Assembly (NCBI GenBank): GCA_017617415.1
Contig: JAFZWH010000091.1
Coordinates: 90,051-154,050 of the forward strand
Source: Victivallales bacterium
GTDB taxonomy: Bacteria > Verrucomicrobiota > Lentisphaeria > Oligosphaerales > Oligosphaeraceae
Direction of reading: 5' to 3'
Length of the DNA stretch: 64,000 bases
The translations under genes were made by a program, and so were the position numbers. Positions 1 through 9,037 of this stretch are shown here, in pieces. The notes under the pieces were generated by a model. That model was not told the DNA's origin, did no database searches, and worked only from the letters and a program-made list of their open reading frames with translations. Each line of letters opens with the position of its first letter. The stretch's first letter is position 1.

Positions 1-1081
1 TGACATCGAACTTGTAGCACAACAACACAAAGACCACGCACAATGCAATGGCCACAAACTGCAGCATCGGATGTACCAGCACTCCCGCCATGATTGCCTT
101 CTTCTGCTGACGGAAGAATTTCTCGTTCACCGCATGGAAGCGCTCATGCTCGGCAGTCTCCTGACGGAAACTCTTGATAACCATCATCCCGGAGAAGACC
201 TCCTGCATCCGCCCGGTCACATTCGCCAATTCGCCCAGCACCTGCTTCTGGTAGGAGCGCAGAAAACGCGTCAGCAGGTAGAATGGTGCAATGAAGAAGG
301 GCAGCAGCACCACGATGCACAGAAACTGCCAGCCCAGCCCCTGCGAAATCGCCTGCACCACCACAAACTGGATGGACACCAAAATCAGCACCGGCGCCTG
401 GCACAACTCAGGAAGCGCCTGCGAAACAACAGTTTCAATCGAAGCCACGTCATTGGTACACCGGCTAATCAACACCCCCGTCGAACTGTTTGCGAAAAAG
501 CCCAGCGACTGCTTCATTAACTGGTCCACCAATGCCTGGCGCAAGTCCACTACCACCCGTGCGCCGATGTAACGAAGGCTATAGTGATTCGCCCATTCGC
601 CAAGCGCCTTGACGCCGAAGAGCAGGACGATTGCCCCAAGCAGCACCGCGACCGTCTTGAGTTCCAGCACGCTCCCGTCGTCCACCGGCTCCATGTGAAA
701 CACTGCCAGAATCCGGTTTACCTGCGCCAGCAACTTGTTGGACTTCTGCTTGTGGCGCTCGGCGCGGGACTGCAATTCCGGGTTGCCGGACATCTGCGAC
801 GACGACGCGCCGGCGGGTGGATTCGTTTCATCCACAGCCTCCTGAGTCGCTGCCACAGCAGTCGGAGCCGTTCCGGCAGTGCCCGCCTCGAAAAGATTCA
901 CGGAGGTGCTCATCATCCGGAAGGCAACCCCCAGCGAGCCGCCCATGATCACGGCCGAGAGGACCCCGATTGCCAGATAGCCCGGATAGTGAAAGGCATA
1001 ATCCCGCATCAAGCGCCAGAAAATCTTGAAGGTGCCCTGCTTCGCCCGTTCAAGTCTAAGTTTGTGGTGCTTGTGCCCCAT
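1..1081 (-). CDS. ABC exporter, transmembrane domain (3' end cut by window edge)
   Basis: The 360 visible residues are the N-terminal permease half of an MsbA/LmrA-type ABC exporter, which would move a lipid, glycolipid or hydrophobic compound across the inner membrane. The ATG lies at 1081-1079 with a weak AGGA upstream. Membrane segments are visible near residues 30-55, 140-160, 230-260 and after about 340. Typical exporter signatures are present: a GARVVVDLRQ coupling stretch, a FFANSSTGVLISR motif and an EVFSGMMVIKSF segment. The ATPase domain lies beyond position 1. An insert of about 60 polar residues between the first two membrane segments (residues 62-125) is longer than usual. It starts 20 bp after the DegT aminotransferase gene, so the two are probably co-transcribed. 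The substrate cannot be told from sequence. Confidence 0.9.
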   Translation of the reverse strand, partial: MGHKHHKLRLERAKQGTFKIFWRLMRDYAFHYPGYLAIGVLSAVIMGGSLGVAFRMMSTSVNLFEAGTAGTAPTAVAATQEAVDETNPPAGASSSQMSGNPELQSRAERHKQKSNKLLAQVNRILAVFHMEPVDDGSVLELKTVAVLLGAIVLLFGVKALGEWANHYSLRYIGARVVVDLRQALVDQLMKQSLGFFANSSTGVLISRCTNDVASIETVVSQALPELCQAPVLILVSIQFVVVQAISQGLGWQFLCIVVLLPFFIAPFYLLTRFLRSYQKQVLGELANVTGRMQEVFSGMMVIKSFRQETAEHERFHAVNEKFFRQQKKAIMAGVLVHPMLQFVAIALCVVFVLLCYKFDV

Positions 1082-1101
1082 CGCTTGTCGCGTCCTATCT
1101 G

Positions 1102-2217
1102 TTATGCCTTCAGGAGTCGAATAACCGTTTCGGCAACCGTCGCCTTCTGGTCGGCAGTCAATTCGGGGAAGATTGGCAAGGCGAGGGTTTCCAGTGCCGC
1201 GCGTTCACTCTCGGGGAAATCTCCCTGACGATAGCCCAGCGAGGCAAAGCACTCCTGCAAATGCAACGGCACAGGATAGTACACCGCGCAACCGATGCCA
1301 GCGGTCTTCAGCCCATCCCAGACACGGTCCCGCTTGCCATCCAGAATGCGGATGACATACTGGTTGCGGACATGGCGCGTGGACCAGGCCGCCTCGTGCG
1401 GCAGTTCAATCCCCGCCACACCAGCAAAGAGCTGGTCGTAGTCTTGTGCGTTTTGCTGGCGAGCCTTCGTCCAGTCATCCAGATGCGGGAACTTTTTGAG
1501 GAGTACGTCCGCCTGCAGGGCATCCAGGCGGAAATTACTGCCAATCAGATGATGGTGATATTGCGGAGCCATGCCATGATTGCGCAAAATCTTAAGTCGC
1601 TCTGCGCGTGTCTGATCATTGCAGAGCACCATCCCGCCATCTCCAAAACATCCCAAATTCTTGCTGGGGAAGAAGGAGAGGCATCCATACTCGCCAAGCG
1701 CACCCACCCGTCGCCCCCGGCACTCCGCACCGATGGCCTGGCAGGCATCCTCAATCACCACCAAATGATGCGCCTTGGCAAGTTCCAGAATCGCCTCCAT
1801 ATCCGCAGACTGTCCATAGAGATGTACGGGAATGATAGCCTTGGTGCGTGGCGTTATCGCCGCCTCAATTTGGGTCACGTCGATGTTGTAGGTCACGGGG
1901 TCAATGTCCACGAACACCGGCTTGGCGCCCGTGCGGCAAATTGCTCCGGCAGTGGCGAAGAAAGTATATGGCGAGGTGATGACCTCGTCACCCGCGCCGA
2001 TCTGTTCGGACATCAGGGAAACCAACAGTGCATCCGAACCGCTGGACACGCCGCAGCCATAGCCCGCTTGGCAGTATGCGGCAAGGCATTGCTCCAGTTC
2101 CTCGACCTTCGGTCCAAGGATAAACAGTTGGCTGGCACACAGTTCGGCCAGGCTGGGCATAATCTCGTCCTTGAGGGACTCGAATTGCTGTTTCAGGTCT
2201 AAAAGCGGTATTGTCAT
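1102..2217 (-). CDS. DegT/DnrJ/EryC1/StrS family sugar aminotransferase
   Basis: A PLP-dependent aminotransferase of the type that makes amino sugars for surface glycans or lipids. Visible features are the N-terminal PLLDLKQQ motif, the GVSSGSDAL cofactor loop, VHLYGQSADM, IEDACQAIGA with the cofactor-binding aspartate, and SFFPSKNLG containing the Schiff-base lysine. The length of 371 residues fits the family. I start it at the ATG at 2217 because an AAGAGG ribosome site lies 8 nt upstream; the frame stays open for 11 further codons but the family begins at PLLDL. It is followed after 20 bp by an ABC exporter, which suggests synthesis and export of a modified glycolipid. The exact sugar substrate is not evident. 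Confidence 0.93.
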   Translation of the reverse strand: MTIPLLDLKQQFESLKDEIMPSLAELCASQLFILGPKVEELEQCLAAYCQAGYGCGVSSGSDALLVSLMSEQIGAGDEVITSPYTFFATAGAICRTGAKPVFVDIDPVTYNIDVTQIEAAITPRTKAIIPVHLYGQSADMEAILELAKAHHLVVIEDACQAIGAECRGRRVGALGEYGCLSFFPSKNLGCFGDGGMVLCNDQTRAERLKILRNHGMAPQYHHHLIGSNFRLDALQADVLLKKFPHLDDWTKARQQNAQDYDQLFAGVAGIELPHEAAWSTRHVRNQYVIRILDGKRDRVWDGLKTAGIGCAVYYPVPLHLQECFASLGYRQGDFPESERAALETLALPIFPELTADQKATVAETVIRLLKA

Positions 2218-2314
2218 CGGCAAAACCTCTTGAGATATGGTATCTGGCAAAAAAGAATTGACCTAATATAACCCACGCCCACGGGTTTTCCGTCATTTCC
2301 GCCCGCCTTCCAGC

Positions 2315-2341
2315 AAAAAACGCCCGGTTTTCGGCCGGGCG
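2315..2341 (-). terminator. Rho-independent terminator after the cyclophilin gene
   Basis: On the minus strand a CGCCCGG stem pairs with CCGGGCG across a 7-nt loop and is followed directly by six T. It lies 31 nt after the cyclophilin stop and separates that gene from the aminotransferase downstream. Confidence 0.85.
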
Positions 2342-2371
2342 CTTGTCAGGCGTAAATGCGAAGTGCCTCGA

Positions 2372-2851
2372 CTACTCTTTCACATCGGCGGCGACCTGCA
2401 TCTTCACAATCCGATCCGGATTGATGACCTTCCCGTTGGGATCACCGGCGCTCTTCTTGATCTTGTCCACGAACTCCATGCCACTGGCGACCCTGCCCCA
2501 GACGGTGTACTGGCCATCCAGAAAACGCGCGTCCGCGAAACAGATGAAGAACTGACTGTCCGCCGAGTTCGGATCCATCGCCCGCGCCATGGAGACCGTT
2601 CCGCGCACATGCGGGAAGGCGTTGAACTCGGCGGGGAGTTTCGTGCCACTGCCACCCATGCCGGTGCCGGTCGGGTCGCCCGTCTGCGCCATGAAGCCGT
2701 CAATCACGCGGTGGAAGACGATGCCGTCATAGAAGCCCTGGCGCACCAGCTCCTTAATGCGGGCGACATGCTTCGGCGCGGCCTGTGGCAACAACTCGAT
2801 GACAACGCGGCCATCCTTGAGGTCCAGATACAGAGTGTTTTCTTTGTCCAT
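2372..2851 (-). CDS. Cyclophilin-type peptidyl-prolyl cis-trans isomerase
   Basis: A single-domain cyclophilin of 159 residues that speeds proline isomerisation during protein folding. Recognisable family blocks are FYDGIVFHRVIDGFMAQTGDP, SMARAMDPNSADSQFFICF and FLDGQYTVWGRV; the first carries the catalytic FHRVI arginine and the second the substrate-contacting QFFI. There is no signal peptide, so it is probably cytoplasmic. The ATG at 2851 has no Shine-Dalgarno sequence: the 5' leader is a four-unit heptamer array of CTCATTC ending 9 nt before the start. A clear terminator follows, so it looks monocistronic. Confidence 0.95.
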   Translation of the reverse strand: MDKENTLYLDLKDGRVVIELLPQAAPKHVARIKELVRQGFYDGIVFHRVIDGFMAQTGDPTGTGMGGSGTKLPAEFNAFPHVRGTVSMARAMDPNSADSQFFICFADARFLDGQYTVWGRVASGMEFVDKIKKSAGDPNGKVINPDRIVKMQVAADVKE

Positions 2852-2860
2852 GGTGTTTTC

Positions 2861-2888
2861 GAATGAGGAATGAGGAATGAGGAATGAG
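2861..2888. repeat. Heptamer tandem array, GAATGAG x4
   Basis: Four perfect copies of GAATGAG, in the 5' leader of the cyclophilin gene and ending 9 nt from its ATG. In the mRNA it reads CUCAUUC, so the CCUC motif resembles the anti-Shine-Dalgarno sequence instead of a ribosome site. It belongs to a set of period-7 arrays scattered through the gaps of this window. Confidence 0.95.
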
Positions 2889-3068
2889 AAACCGCAGGGG
2901 TGCGGGGGCGTGCAGCCCCCGTAGAATTGTACCTAAATCCGTGAATTGCGGCAAGATGTACTGTCGGCGCCCCGCCGACAGTACACGCATTATGCAGACG
3001 CCACGCCTGCACTGTTCACCATTCACGGATTCAGATTGTAGGGTGCAAACGACGGAATGGAGCCGCAG
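2889..3068. repeat. Dispersed GC-rich repeat, copy 1 (interrupted)
   Basis: The parts at about 2892-2931 and 3036-3064 match, in order, the stretch at about 11384-11448. Shared blocks include GGTGCGGGGGCG, CCGTAGAAT and TAGGG-CAAAC-CGGAATG. The left part contains a perfect CGGGGGC/GCCCCCG hairpin. Both copies follow a GAATGAG heptamer array. Copy 1 is split by the palindromic element at 2932-3035. Confidence 0.8.
2932..3035. mobile_element. MITE-like palindromic insertion with 5-bp target duplication
   Basis: A 104-bp segment is flanked by direct TTGTA copies (2927-2931 and 3036-3040). Near its ends it carries perfect 11-bp inverted repeats, AATCCGTGAAT (2936-2946) and ATTCACGGATT (3021-3031). 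Inside is a second perfect inverted repeat with 13-bp arms, TGTACTGTCGGCG (2957-2969) and its complement (2973-2985), around a CCC loop. It encodes nothing. The related repeat at 11384-11448 lacks it and reads straight through the same point with one TTGTA-like copy (TGGTA), so it serves as an empty site. Mobility by a transposase in trans is inference. Confidence 0.75.
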
Positions 3069-3076
3069 GGGTGTCC

Positions 3077-4651
3077 CTATTTCACGAACAATTCAGCGGC
3101 CTGCTTGAGCGCCTTGCGGACACCCAATGCGGTCAGGGTATCCCCTGCCTGGAGCACCGTCTCGCCACGGGGCACGATGTACCGCTGACCGCGCTGGACC
3201 ATGATGATGAAGACCCCCTGGGGCAGTCCGCACTCGCGGATGGCCTTGCCGACCATCGAGGACTCCGGCGTCACGGCGAACTCCTGCATCCGATTGTCTG
3301 CATAGTCGTCCTGATCCGCCGCCTTGCCTTTTTGACGTGGCAGGTTCACGCGGTCAAAGGAAATCGGCGCCGTAGGCGCGACCTTCAGTGGTGCGTCCAG
3401 TTTGAGCCATTTCGCCCATGGCATGATGGTGTAGCTTTGGCAGACCACCGAGAAGAGCACCACCCAGAAAACAAGATGGAAGAGCACCAGCGCCACGGAG
3501 CAACCTTCGTCGGGGACAATGTCGAATTTCCCCTGATAGAGCATCGGGAAGGTCGCCAGCATGATGGGAGCGCCACCGCGCAGTCCTACCCAGCTCACCA
3601 ACGCTTTGGACTGAAACGAGAAGCGCTTCCCCCAAAGCAGTGCAAAAACCATCGCCGGTCGCACCACGAACATCAGCAGGCATCCCAACAGCAGCCCCTG
3701 CCACCAGGTCCGGCCGAGCAGTTCCGGGCTTGTCATGAAGCCCAGCATTGTGAAGAGCACCACCTGCATCAGCCACGAGATCGCATTGGCAAAGCGGATG
3801 AAACTATTGTGAAAGACAAACCAGCGGTTGCCCATGAAAACGCCAGCCGCATAGACCGCCATGAAACCATTGGCCTTCAGCAGGTCGGCAAGCGAGTAGG
3901 TAATCAGCACCACGGAGATGCCCATCACGTAGTAGAGGCCGTCATGGTCAAGATTGCCGTGATTGAAAAGCGCAATGGCTGCTTGGGACAGCACCCAGCC
4001 GATGAAAAGCCCCGCCAGCATCTTCCAGGCAAAGACTGGCAGGAAAAACAGCAGGCTCCTGCCCACGGGAAGCTCCGGCGTGATGACCAACCCAAGGAAG
4101 AAAAGCGTCAGGAAGGTCGCCATCGGGTCGTTGGAGCCAGACTCATATTCCAGCAACGACCGCAACTCCCCTTGCAAACCGACCTTCTTGGAACGCAAGA
4201 TGGTGAAGACCGCCGCCGCATCCGTGGAAGAGATGATCGCGCCAAAGAGCAGACAAGTCGCCAGCGTCGCACCCGCCAGACACCCAAAAAACGACCGCAA
4301 CAGGAAGCAAATTCCCCCCAGCAGCACTGCAGTCAGTAGTACACCGACGGTTGAAAGCACCGTCCCCGGCACCAGTACCCGTTTGATCTCTTTCAGGGAC
4401 GACTCGCAGCCGCCGGAGAACAGGATATAGCACAAGGCGATGATCCCCAAGCGGTTCGCCAATCCCCAGCTAAGTCGGCTGTTGACATCGTATAATACGG
4501 TATCATGCAACGACAACAGCCGAACCAGCACGCCGATAACCAGGAAAATCAAGAGTCCTGGCATGCTCCAACGGCTGCTGAGTTTGCTGGAAAGCACGCA
4601 GCCCAGTATCAGCAATCCGCCAAACAGAATAAGCGCGGAAAAAAGATCCAC
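3077..4651 (-). CDS. K+/H+ antiporter, NhaP2/CvrA-like
   Basis: A 524-residue monovalent cation:proton antiporter (CPA1) of the inner membrane. About twelve hydrophobic helices span residues 1-400, including the LLFGAIISSTDAAAVF block typical of the NhaP2 transport core. The C-terminal 130 residues form a cytoplasmic TrkA-C-like regulatory domain (residues about 430-520, with MVGKAIRECGLPQGVFIIMVQRG and PRGETVLQAGDTL). The start is GTG at 4651. It lies 45 bp after the V-ATPase K gene in the same direction, so ion homeostasis may be coupled to the V-ATPase. Potassium rather than sodium is inferred from the NhaP2-like architecture and was not tested. Confidence 0.88.
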   Translation of the reverse strand: MDLFSALILFGGLLILGCVLSSKLSSRWSMPGLLIFLVIGVLVRLLSLHDTVLYDVNSRLSWGLANRLGIIALCYILFSGGCESSLKEIKRVLVPGTVLSTVGVLLTAVLLGGICFLLRSFFGCLAGATLATCLLFGAIISSTDAAAVFTILRSKKVGLQGELRSLLEYESGSNDPMATFLTLFFLGLVITPELPVGRSLLFFLPVFAWKMLAGLFIGWVLSQAAIALFNHGNLDHDGLYYVMGISVVLITYSLADLLKANGFMAVYAAGVFMGNRWFVFHNSFIRFANAISWLMQVVLFTMLGFMTSPELLGRTWWQGLLLGCLLMFVVRPAMVFALLWGKRFSFQSKALVSWVGLRGGAPIMLATFPMLYQGKFDIVPDEGCSVALVLFHLVFWVVLFSVVCQSYTIMPWAKWLKLDAPLKVAPTAPISFDRVNLPRQKGKAADQDDYADNRMQEFAVTPESSMVGKAIRECGLPQGVFIIMVQRGQRYIVPRGETVLQAGDTLTALGVRKALKQAAELFVK

Positions 4652-4696
4652 TACTGGTCAGAGTCTTCGTCCCGGATTGTTTCCGGAACATGCAAA

Positions 4697-5158
4697 TCAC
4701 GCCATGGGAATTTTCCCGATGAACATCAATGCGAAAACCATCACGAAAATGGCGATGGTTTCGACAATGCCCAGCGCCAGAAGATTGTTCGCAAAACCCT
4801 GGTTGGTCTCGGCAAAGGAGTCGCAGGCGCCGGCGGCGGCACGCCCCTGGTAGGCTGCAGACCCGCCGATGCCCAAGCCGCCAAGGATGCCGATGGCAAG
4901 CGCAGCAAGCCAATACTGCGTGTCAATGCCCGCCACGGTATTCATCAGAATCATTCCGTAGAAGGTCTGCGACATCGGAACACCGGTCAAGATACTCAAC
5001 TGGAACGGCGCCGGCTTGCCCTGCGCATAGCAACGCTTCCAACTGCCGATAGCAGAGGCGGCTGCAAGACCACAGCCAATGACGGAACCGAGGGCGGCAA
5101 AGCCAAACGAGGCGAAAGCGCCCAGGCAGACCAAGGCACGTGCAGTGGAATCAATCAT
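4697..5158 (-). CDS. atpK: V-type ATPase subunit K (rotor ring, 4-helix type)
   Basis: The proteolipid that forms the membrane rotor ring. It is a duplicated 153-residue protein with four membrane helices (about 8-32, 60-80, 84-108, 122-148) and a single ion-carrying carboxylate, Glu133, in LGIVETIAIF. Helix 2 has Gln64 where the first hairpin would carry the other carboxylate. From memory of Enterococcus hirae NtpK, its Na+ ligands L61, T64, Q65, Q110 and E139 line up with V60, S63, Q64, Q104 and E133 here, which suggests sodium coupling. A strong AAGGAGG site precedes the ATG. It is the last gene of the V-ATPase operon, 57 bp after atpI. Confidence 0.95.
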   Translation of the reverse strand: MIDSTARALVCLGAFASFGFAALGSVIGCGLAAASAIGSWKRCYAQGKPAPFQLSILTGVPMSQTFYGMILMNTVAGIDTQYWLAALAIGILGGLGIGGSAAYQGRAAAGACDSFAETNQGFANNLLALGIVETIAIFVMVFALMFIGKIPMA

Positions 5159-5215
5159 GAATGTTACCTCCTTGAAGGTTGATTGGATATAACAGAAAGA
5201 GACAAAATTGGACTG

Positions 5216-7018
5216 CTACTGGAATGGCCGATAGGGTCGGCCGCTCCACTCCAGGCCGATGTGCCCGGAGAATTCCAGCGTATTGAGGCGGATGCCGTGC
5301 ACCAGCACGCTCATCACCGCGAGGGCTACATTGAGAAGGTGCCCGACGCCCAGCACCAAAATGCCGACGGGAATCAGCCAGCGGTTCCCGCTCCAGATGC
5401 CGACCGCCATCGCATTGAACGCCTTGGCAATCTCCAGACTGGAAAGGCCCACCGCAAAAAGGCGGACATAACTGAGCAGGTCGCCGAAACTGTTGATGAA
5501 AGTGAAAGGCGAATTGATGATTTCACTGATGGAGCGCCAGTTGATGCCGAAGCAGACGATAAGCGCAGTCCCAGCAATGTAGAGCCACTTCGGGATGGTA
5601 AAGTCTCCGAAACTTCCATCAATTAACATCCCTTTGACCGTGAAATAGTTTCCGCCAAGGAACAGCGCCCAGCCCACATTTGCCAGCCGGTCCCGCCAGC
5701 CAGGCGCGAGCTTCGCCCGCCACAGATGCGCCAACGCCATGTGCCCTGCCCCCAGGAAGAAGCAGAAGAGCTGAATGTGCTCGTTGTTCTGGTCGTGCGT
5801 GAACCACGGCAGTCCAAAGGTTTTCAGTCCGAACCAGTTGCCAGTCAACGCACCCCAGCCAACCACGGAAAGCGACATCACCAACAGCAGTTTGCCGGAC
5901 TCGGCCATCTTCCTGTCGCCCAGTTTCTTCGCCTTCAAGAAGAACCACAGGCTCGCAACGGTAAAGATGGCACCGTAGCCGGCGTCGCCAATCAGCATTC
6001 CGCAGAAGAGCGTCAGGAAAACCAGCAACGACACCGACACGTCCACTTCGCGGTAGCCCGGAACGATGCCGATGAAGTCCAGCACCACTTGCGCCATTCG
6101 GAACGCTTTGGGAATCAACAATTTCGTAGGAACTTCCATGTCATCGTCCGCCACTTCCTCGTAGCGGATGGCCCAGCCTTTCCCATGAGCCAGTGCGCGA
6201 AGTTCATCCAGTTGCGCTCCAGGGACATATCCCTGGAGGAAAGTCAAACGTCCGCCGGATTTGCCCATGCCCTCGCGTGTCTGCTCAAAGCGGATTTTAC
6301 TCTCCAGACGCTGAGCCACCTGATTCAGAGACGCCAAATCGACCACTGCGTGTCGCCGAAGCAGTTTTTCACATTCGCTCCGCTCGTGGCAGGCATCCTG
6401 ACGCATCCGGCGCAAGATGCCAAGGTCACTGCCTTCAGGGAAATTCGCCATCGGCAGTCCAAGCCCTGAAAGGTCACGGCGGGAAACCAGCAACGAATGA
6501 AGCTGTCCTTTCTGACACGCCACGACATATTCGTAGATTGGCTCGCCATCTTCAACTTCTTCAGTATATTTTGCCAGCCAGTCCACGCCTTTGGGTGGCT
6601 GTGGGTGGATTACCAGTGCGGTATGCCACCCCCGAGCCTTCAGGCGCTCAAGCGCCGCCATGTCGAATTGCCCCCAAGGTTCCAGTCGGGAAATTTCACG
6701 GTCAAGAACCACGCAACGTTCGTTCAGATGACGCAGCCGCGTCAAAGCCGCCCCGCATTCACGGCAACATGCCTCGCCATCTGTCATCGGCGTGCCTGCA
6801 GCCTGACGGTCCGCATCGGTCAATTTGATGCTCCGAAGATAAAACAGCACCTGGACAAGCTCGGCATGTTCACGCCGCAAATCATCCAGCACAGCCGAAT
6901 TGGTTTCAGTCGCCATCGGCACCACATGCACGGAACCGAGCTTGCGGAGCTCGATCAGGGATTGCTCCTGGTCGTCAGCCAGGCAGACAATCGTGACTTT
7001 GTTCATCCGTTCAATCAT
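5216..7018 (-). CDS. atpI: V-type ATPase subunit I (membrane stator, a-subunit)
   Basis: The 600-residue stator subunit that carries ions to the rotor ring. The N-terminal 300 residues are a soluble, partly coiled region (MNKVTIVCLADDQEQSL start, helical hairpin about 85-130). From about residue 325 come seven or eight membrane helices with the family blocks FGMLIGDAGYGAIF and NSFGDLLSYVRLFAVGLSS. The latter contains the arginine that faces the rotor carboxylate. The ATG at 7018 has AGGA about 8 nt upstream; a second in-frame ATG four codons later is also possible. It follows atpD by 15 bp. Confidence 0.95.
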   Translation of the reverse strand: MIERMNKVTIVCLADDQEQSLIELRKLGSVHVVPMATETNSAVLDDLRREHAELVQVLFYLRSIKLTDADRQAAGTPMTDGEACCRECGAALTRLRHLNERCVVLDREISRLEPWGQFDMAALERLKARGWHTALVIHPQPPKGVDWLAKYTEEVEDGEPIYEYVVACQKGQLHSLLVSRRDLSGLGLPMANFPEGSDLGILRRMRQDACHERSECEKLLRRHAVVDLASLNQVAQRLESKIRFEQTREGMGKSGGRLTFLQGYVPGAQLDELRALAHGKGWAIRYEEVADDDMEVPTKLLIPKAFRMAQVVLDFIGIVPGYREVDVSVSLLVFLTLFCGMLIGDAGYGAIFTVASLWFFLKAKKLGDRKMAESGKLLLVMSLSVVGWGALTGNWFGLKTFGLPWFTHDQNNEHIQLFCFFLGAGHMALAHLWRAKLAPGWRDRLANVGWALFLGGNYFTVKGMLIDGSFGDFTIPKWLYIAGTALIVCFGINWRSISEIINSPFTFINSFGDLLSYVRLFAVGLSSLEIAKAFNAMAVGIWSGNRWLIPVGILVLGVGHLLNVALAVMSVLVHGIRLNTLEFSGHIGLEWSGRPYRPFQ

Positions 7019-7033
7019 GGTGTTTTCCTGTGG

Positions 7034-7651
7034 CTATGGCTGCGGCTCCACCACCTCGCGAGCCTGGCATTTCGCCTTCGCAATCTTCGACCGCCCAACC
7101 GAATTGGTCTGCTGGTCGCCAATGTAGATGTTGATGCGCCGAATGTTCTCCTGGGCACCTGGAATCTTGACCTTCTCAAAAAGATTCACGCGTTGCGTGA
7201 CCGTACGAAGCTCCTCCTCAATGCAGGCCAACTGCTCCACCAGCAACTGGCGGCGCAGACGCACCTCGGTCTGCTGCTTGAGAAGTTCGGCGGCAGTATC
7301 CTCCCAGATGGGGCTGACAAAGAGGTCGCGTTCAGGCACTTCGAAGTCCAGCCCGGAAAAGGCCGGCACCTCTGCGCCAGCAATGTTCAGCGACTTGACA
7401 CGCCACTCGGTGACGGTCGCTAGTGCCGGTGCAGCCGGATCCAGCGTGGCGAAAAGCGCCAAATCGGCCGAGTGTTCGGCGAGCACCCGCTCGTTCTCCT
7501 CGTCCAGTTCGCGCAGGCGTTCACGGGCCTGCCGGACCTCCAATTGCAGCTGCTGTTTCTTGAGCTGCAAGGTCGGCAGATACCGCTCGAAGCGCTTCAG
7601 CGCATCGCGCTGGTTCTTCAGTTCGTTCTTGGTGAGCTTGATCTTCGTCAC
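7034..7651 (-). CDS. atpD: V-type ATPase subunit D (central rotor shaft)
   Basis: The central shaft that turns inside the A3B3 head. At 205 residues it has the family's long antiparallel coiled coil: an N-terminal helix of about residues 1-75 rich in Lys, Leu and Glu (KIKLTKNELKNQRDALKRF) and a C-terminal helix from about 140 to the end. The start is GTG at 7651. The heptamer array overlapping this start supplies a GAGG ribosome site, so here the array seems to be part of the translation signal. It lies between atpB and atpI in the usual order. Confidence 0.93.
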   Translation of the reverse strand: MTKIKLTKNELKNQRDALKRFERYLPTLQLKKQQLQLEVRQARERLRELDEENERVLAEHSADLALFATLDPAAPALATVTEWRVKSLNIAGAEVPAFSGLDFEVPERDLFVSPIWEDTAAELLKQQTEVRLRRQLLVEQLACIEEELRTVTQRVNLFEKVKIPGAQENIRRINIYIGDQQTNSVGRSKIAKAKCQAREVVEPQP

Positions 7652-7667
7652 CTCTAACCTCTAACCT
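7651..7667. repeat. Heptamer tandem array, CCTCTAA x2.4
   Basis: Two full units plus CCT at the atpD start. On the coding strand it reads GGTTAGAGGTTAGAGG and provides the GAGG ribosome site and part of the GTG start. A further half-copy (CTCTAACTTCTCA) lies at 7691-7703, before the end of atpB. Confidence 0.8.
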
Positions 7668-7702
7668 TTCTGCTGGCGGGGCGCCTGCAGTACTCTAACT
7701 TC

Positions 7703-9004
7703 TCATTTTGACCAGAACTTCTTGACCAAATCGGTTTTGACGCCAGTCTCGGCGGGTTCGAAACATTCCGCCAGAATCTTCCAGCCTTGGTCAAGGGCGC
7801 CCTCCAGCGGGATGTTCACCTGCAAATCCATCATGTTCCGTTCGAACAAGTCACCGTATTTGAGCAACTTCTGGTCCCAGGGGGACATCCGGAAGCCCAT
7901 GGACTGCTTTTCCAAGGTGTCGCGGTATTCGGAGTAGAGGCGGATCATGGTGTCCATCAGCGTACGGTGGTCTTCGCGCGTGTCCTTGTTGACATTCTGC
8001 TTCAAACGCGAAAGCGACCCGAAGGGTTCGATGTGGCCGCCACTCAAGTAGAACTGTCCCTCGGTGATGTATCCGGTATTGTCGGGAACGGGGTGTGTCA
8101 CGTCGTCGCCAGGCATGGTAGTCACCGCCAGGATGGTGATGGAGCCGCCGTTTTCGCCCCGGAACTGCACCGCCTTCTCATAGCGAGAAGCCAGCTGACT
8201 GTAGAGGTCTCCGGGGTAGCCACGGTTGGAGGGAATCTGCTCCATCGTGATTGCGATTTCCTTCATCGCGTCCGCAAAATTGGTCATGTCGGTCAAGAGC
8301 ACCAGCACGCGCTTGTGTTCCTCTACCGCAAAAAACTCCGCAGAGGCCAGCGCCAGATCCGGAACCAACGTGCACTCCACCGTGGGGTCGCTGGCGGTGT
8401 GAACGAACATCACCGTGCGCGGCAATGCGCCATGTTCGTCCAGCGTGTTGCGGAAATAGAGGTAGTCATCGTATTTGAGTCCCATGCCGCCAAAGACAAT
8501 CACATCGACCTCGGCCTGCATTGCAATTCGTGCCAGCAACTGGTTGTAGGGTTCGCCAGGAATTGAGAAAATCGGCAGTTTCTGGCTTTCCACCAATGTA
8601 TTAAAGACATCAATCATCGGAATGCCCGTGCGAATCATCTTCTTCGGGATGATACGGCAGGCCGGATTCACCGAGGGTCCCCCGATTTCCACCAGATGAT
8701 CCGTCAATTCTGGACCATTGTCACGCGGAGTGCCATTGCCGGTGAAGATGCGCCCCAGCAGGTCCGTCGTCGCCGAGACCTGCATCGGATGCCCCAAGAA
8801 GCGCACCTCGGAATCCGTCGAAATGCCACGCGAACCGCTGAACACCTGCAACGACACGCGCTTCCCCGCCAGGCGAATGACCTGCGCCAGCGAACTCTGG
8901 CTGCCGGAACGGACCTCGGCCAGCTCGCCATTGAAGACATTCTCGGCCTCCAGCGTGATGACATTGCCGCTAATCTGGATGATTCGGTGGTAGATTTTTC
9001 TCAT
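7703..9004 (-). CDS. atpB: V-type ATPase subunit B (non-catalytic head subunit)
   Basis: Nucleotide-binding but non-catalytic head subunit of the V1 sector, 433 residues. It lacks a canonical P-loop, as expected for subunit B: the corresponding region reads [16 protein letters not shown]. Other family blocks are the beta-barrel start [33 protein letters not shown], the [17 protein letters not shown] segment and the C-terminal GWKILAECF. The ATG at 9004 follows atpA by 33 bp. It makes the alternating A3B3 hexamer with atpA. Confidence 0.96.
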   Translation of the reverse strand: MRKIYHRIIQISGNVITLEAENVFNGELAEVRSGSQSSLAQVIRLAGKRVSLQVFSGSRGISTDSEVRFLGHPMQVSATTDLLGRIFTGNGTPRDNGPELTDHLVEIGGPSVNPACRIIPKKMIRTGIPMIDVFNTLVESQKLPIFSIPGEPYNQLLARIAMQAEVDVIVFGGMGLKYDDYLYFRNTLDEHGALPRTVMFVHTASDPTVECTLVPDLALASAEFFAVEEHKRVLVLLTDMTNFADAMKEIAITMEQIPSNRGYPGDLYSQLASRYEKAVQFRGENGGSITILAVTTMPGDDVTHPVPDNTGYITEGQFYLSGGHIEPFGSLSRLKQNVNKDTREDHRTLMDTMIRLYSEYRDTLEKQSMGFRMSPWDQKLLKYGDLFERNMMDLQVNIPLEGALDQGWKILAECFEPAETGVKTDLVKKFWSK

Positions 9005-9037
9005 CGGGACACCTGTTGAAAATGAATTTTATAATAA

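Noticed and set aside
2861..2888. CRISPR array
   Set aside because: The repeats are perfect 7-nt units without spacers; no cas gene is in the window.
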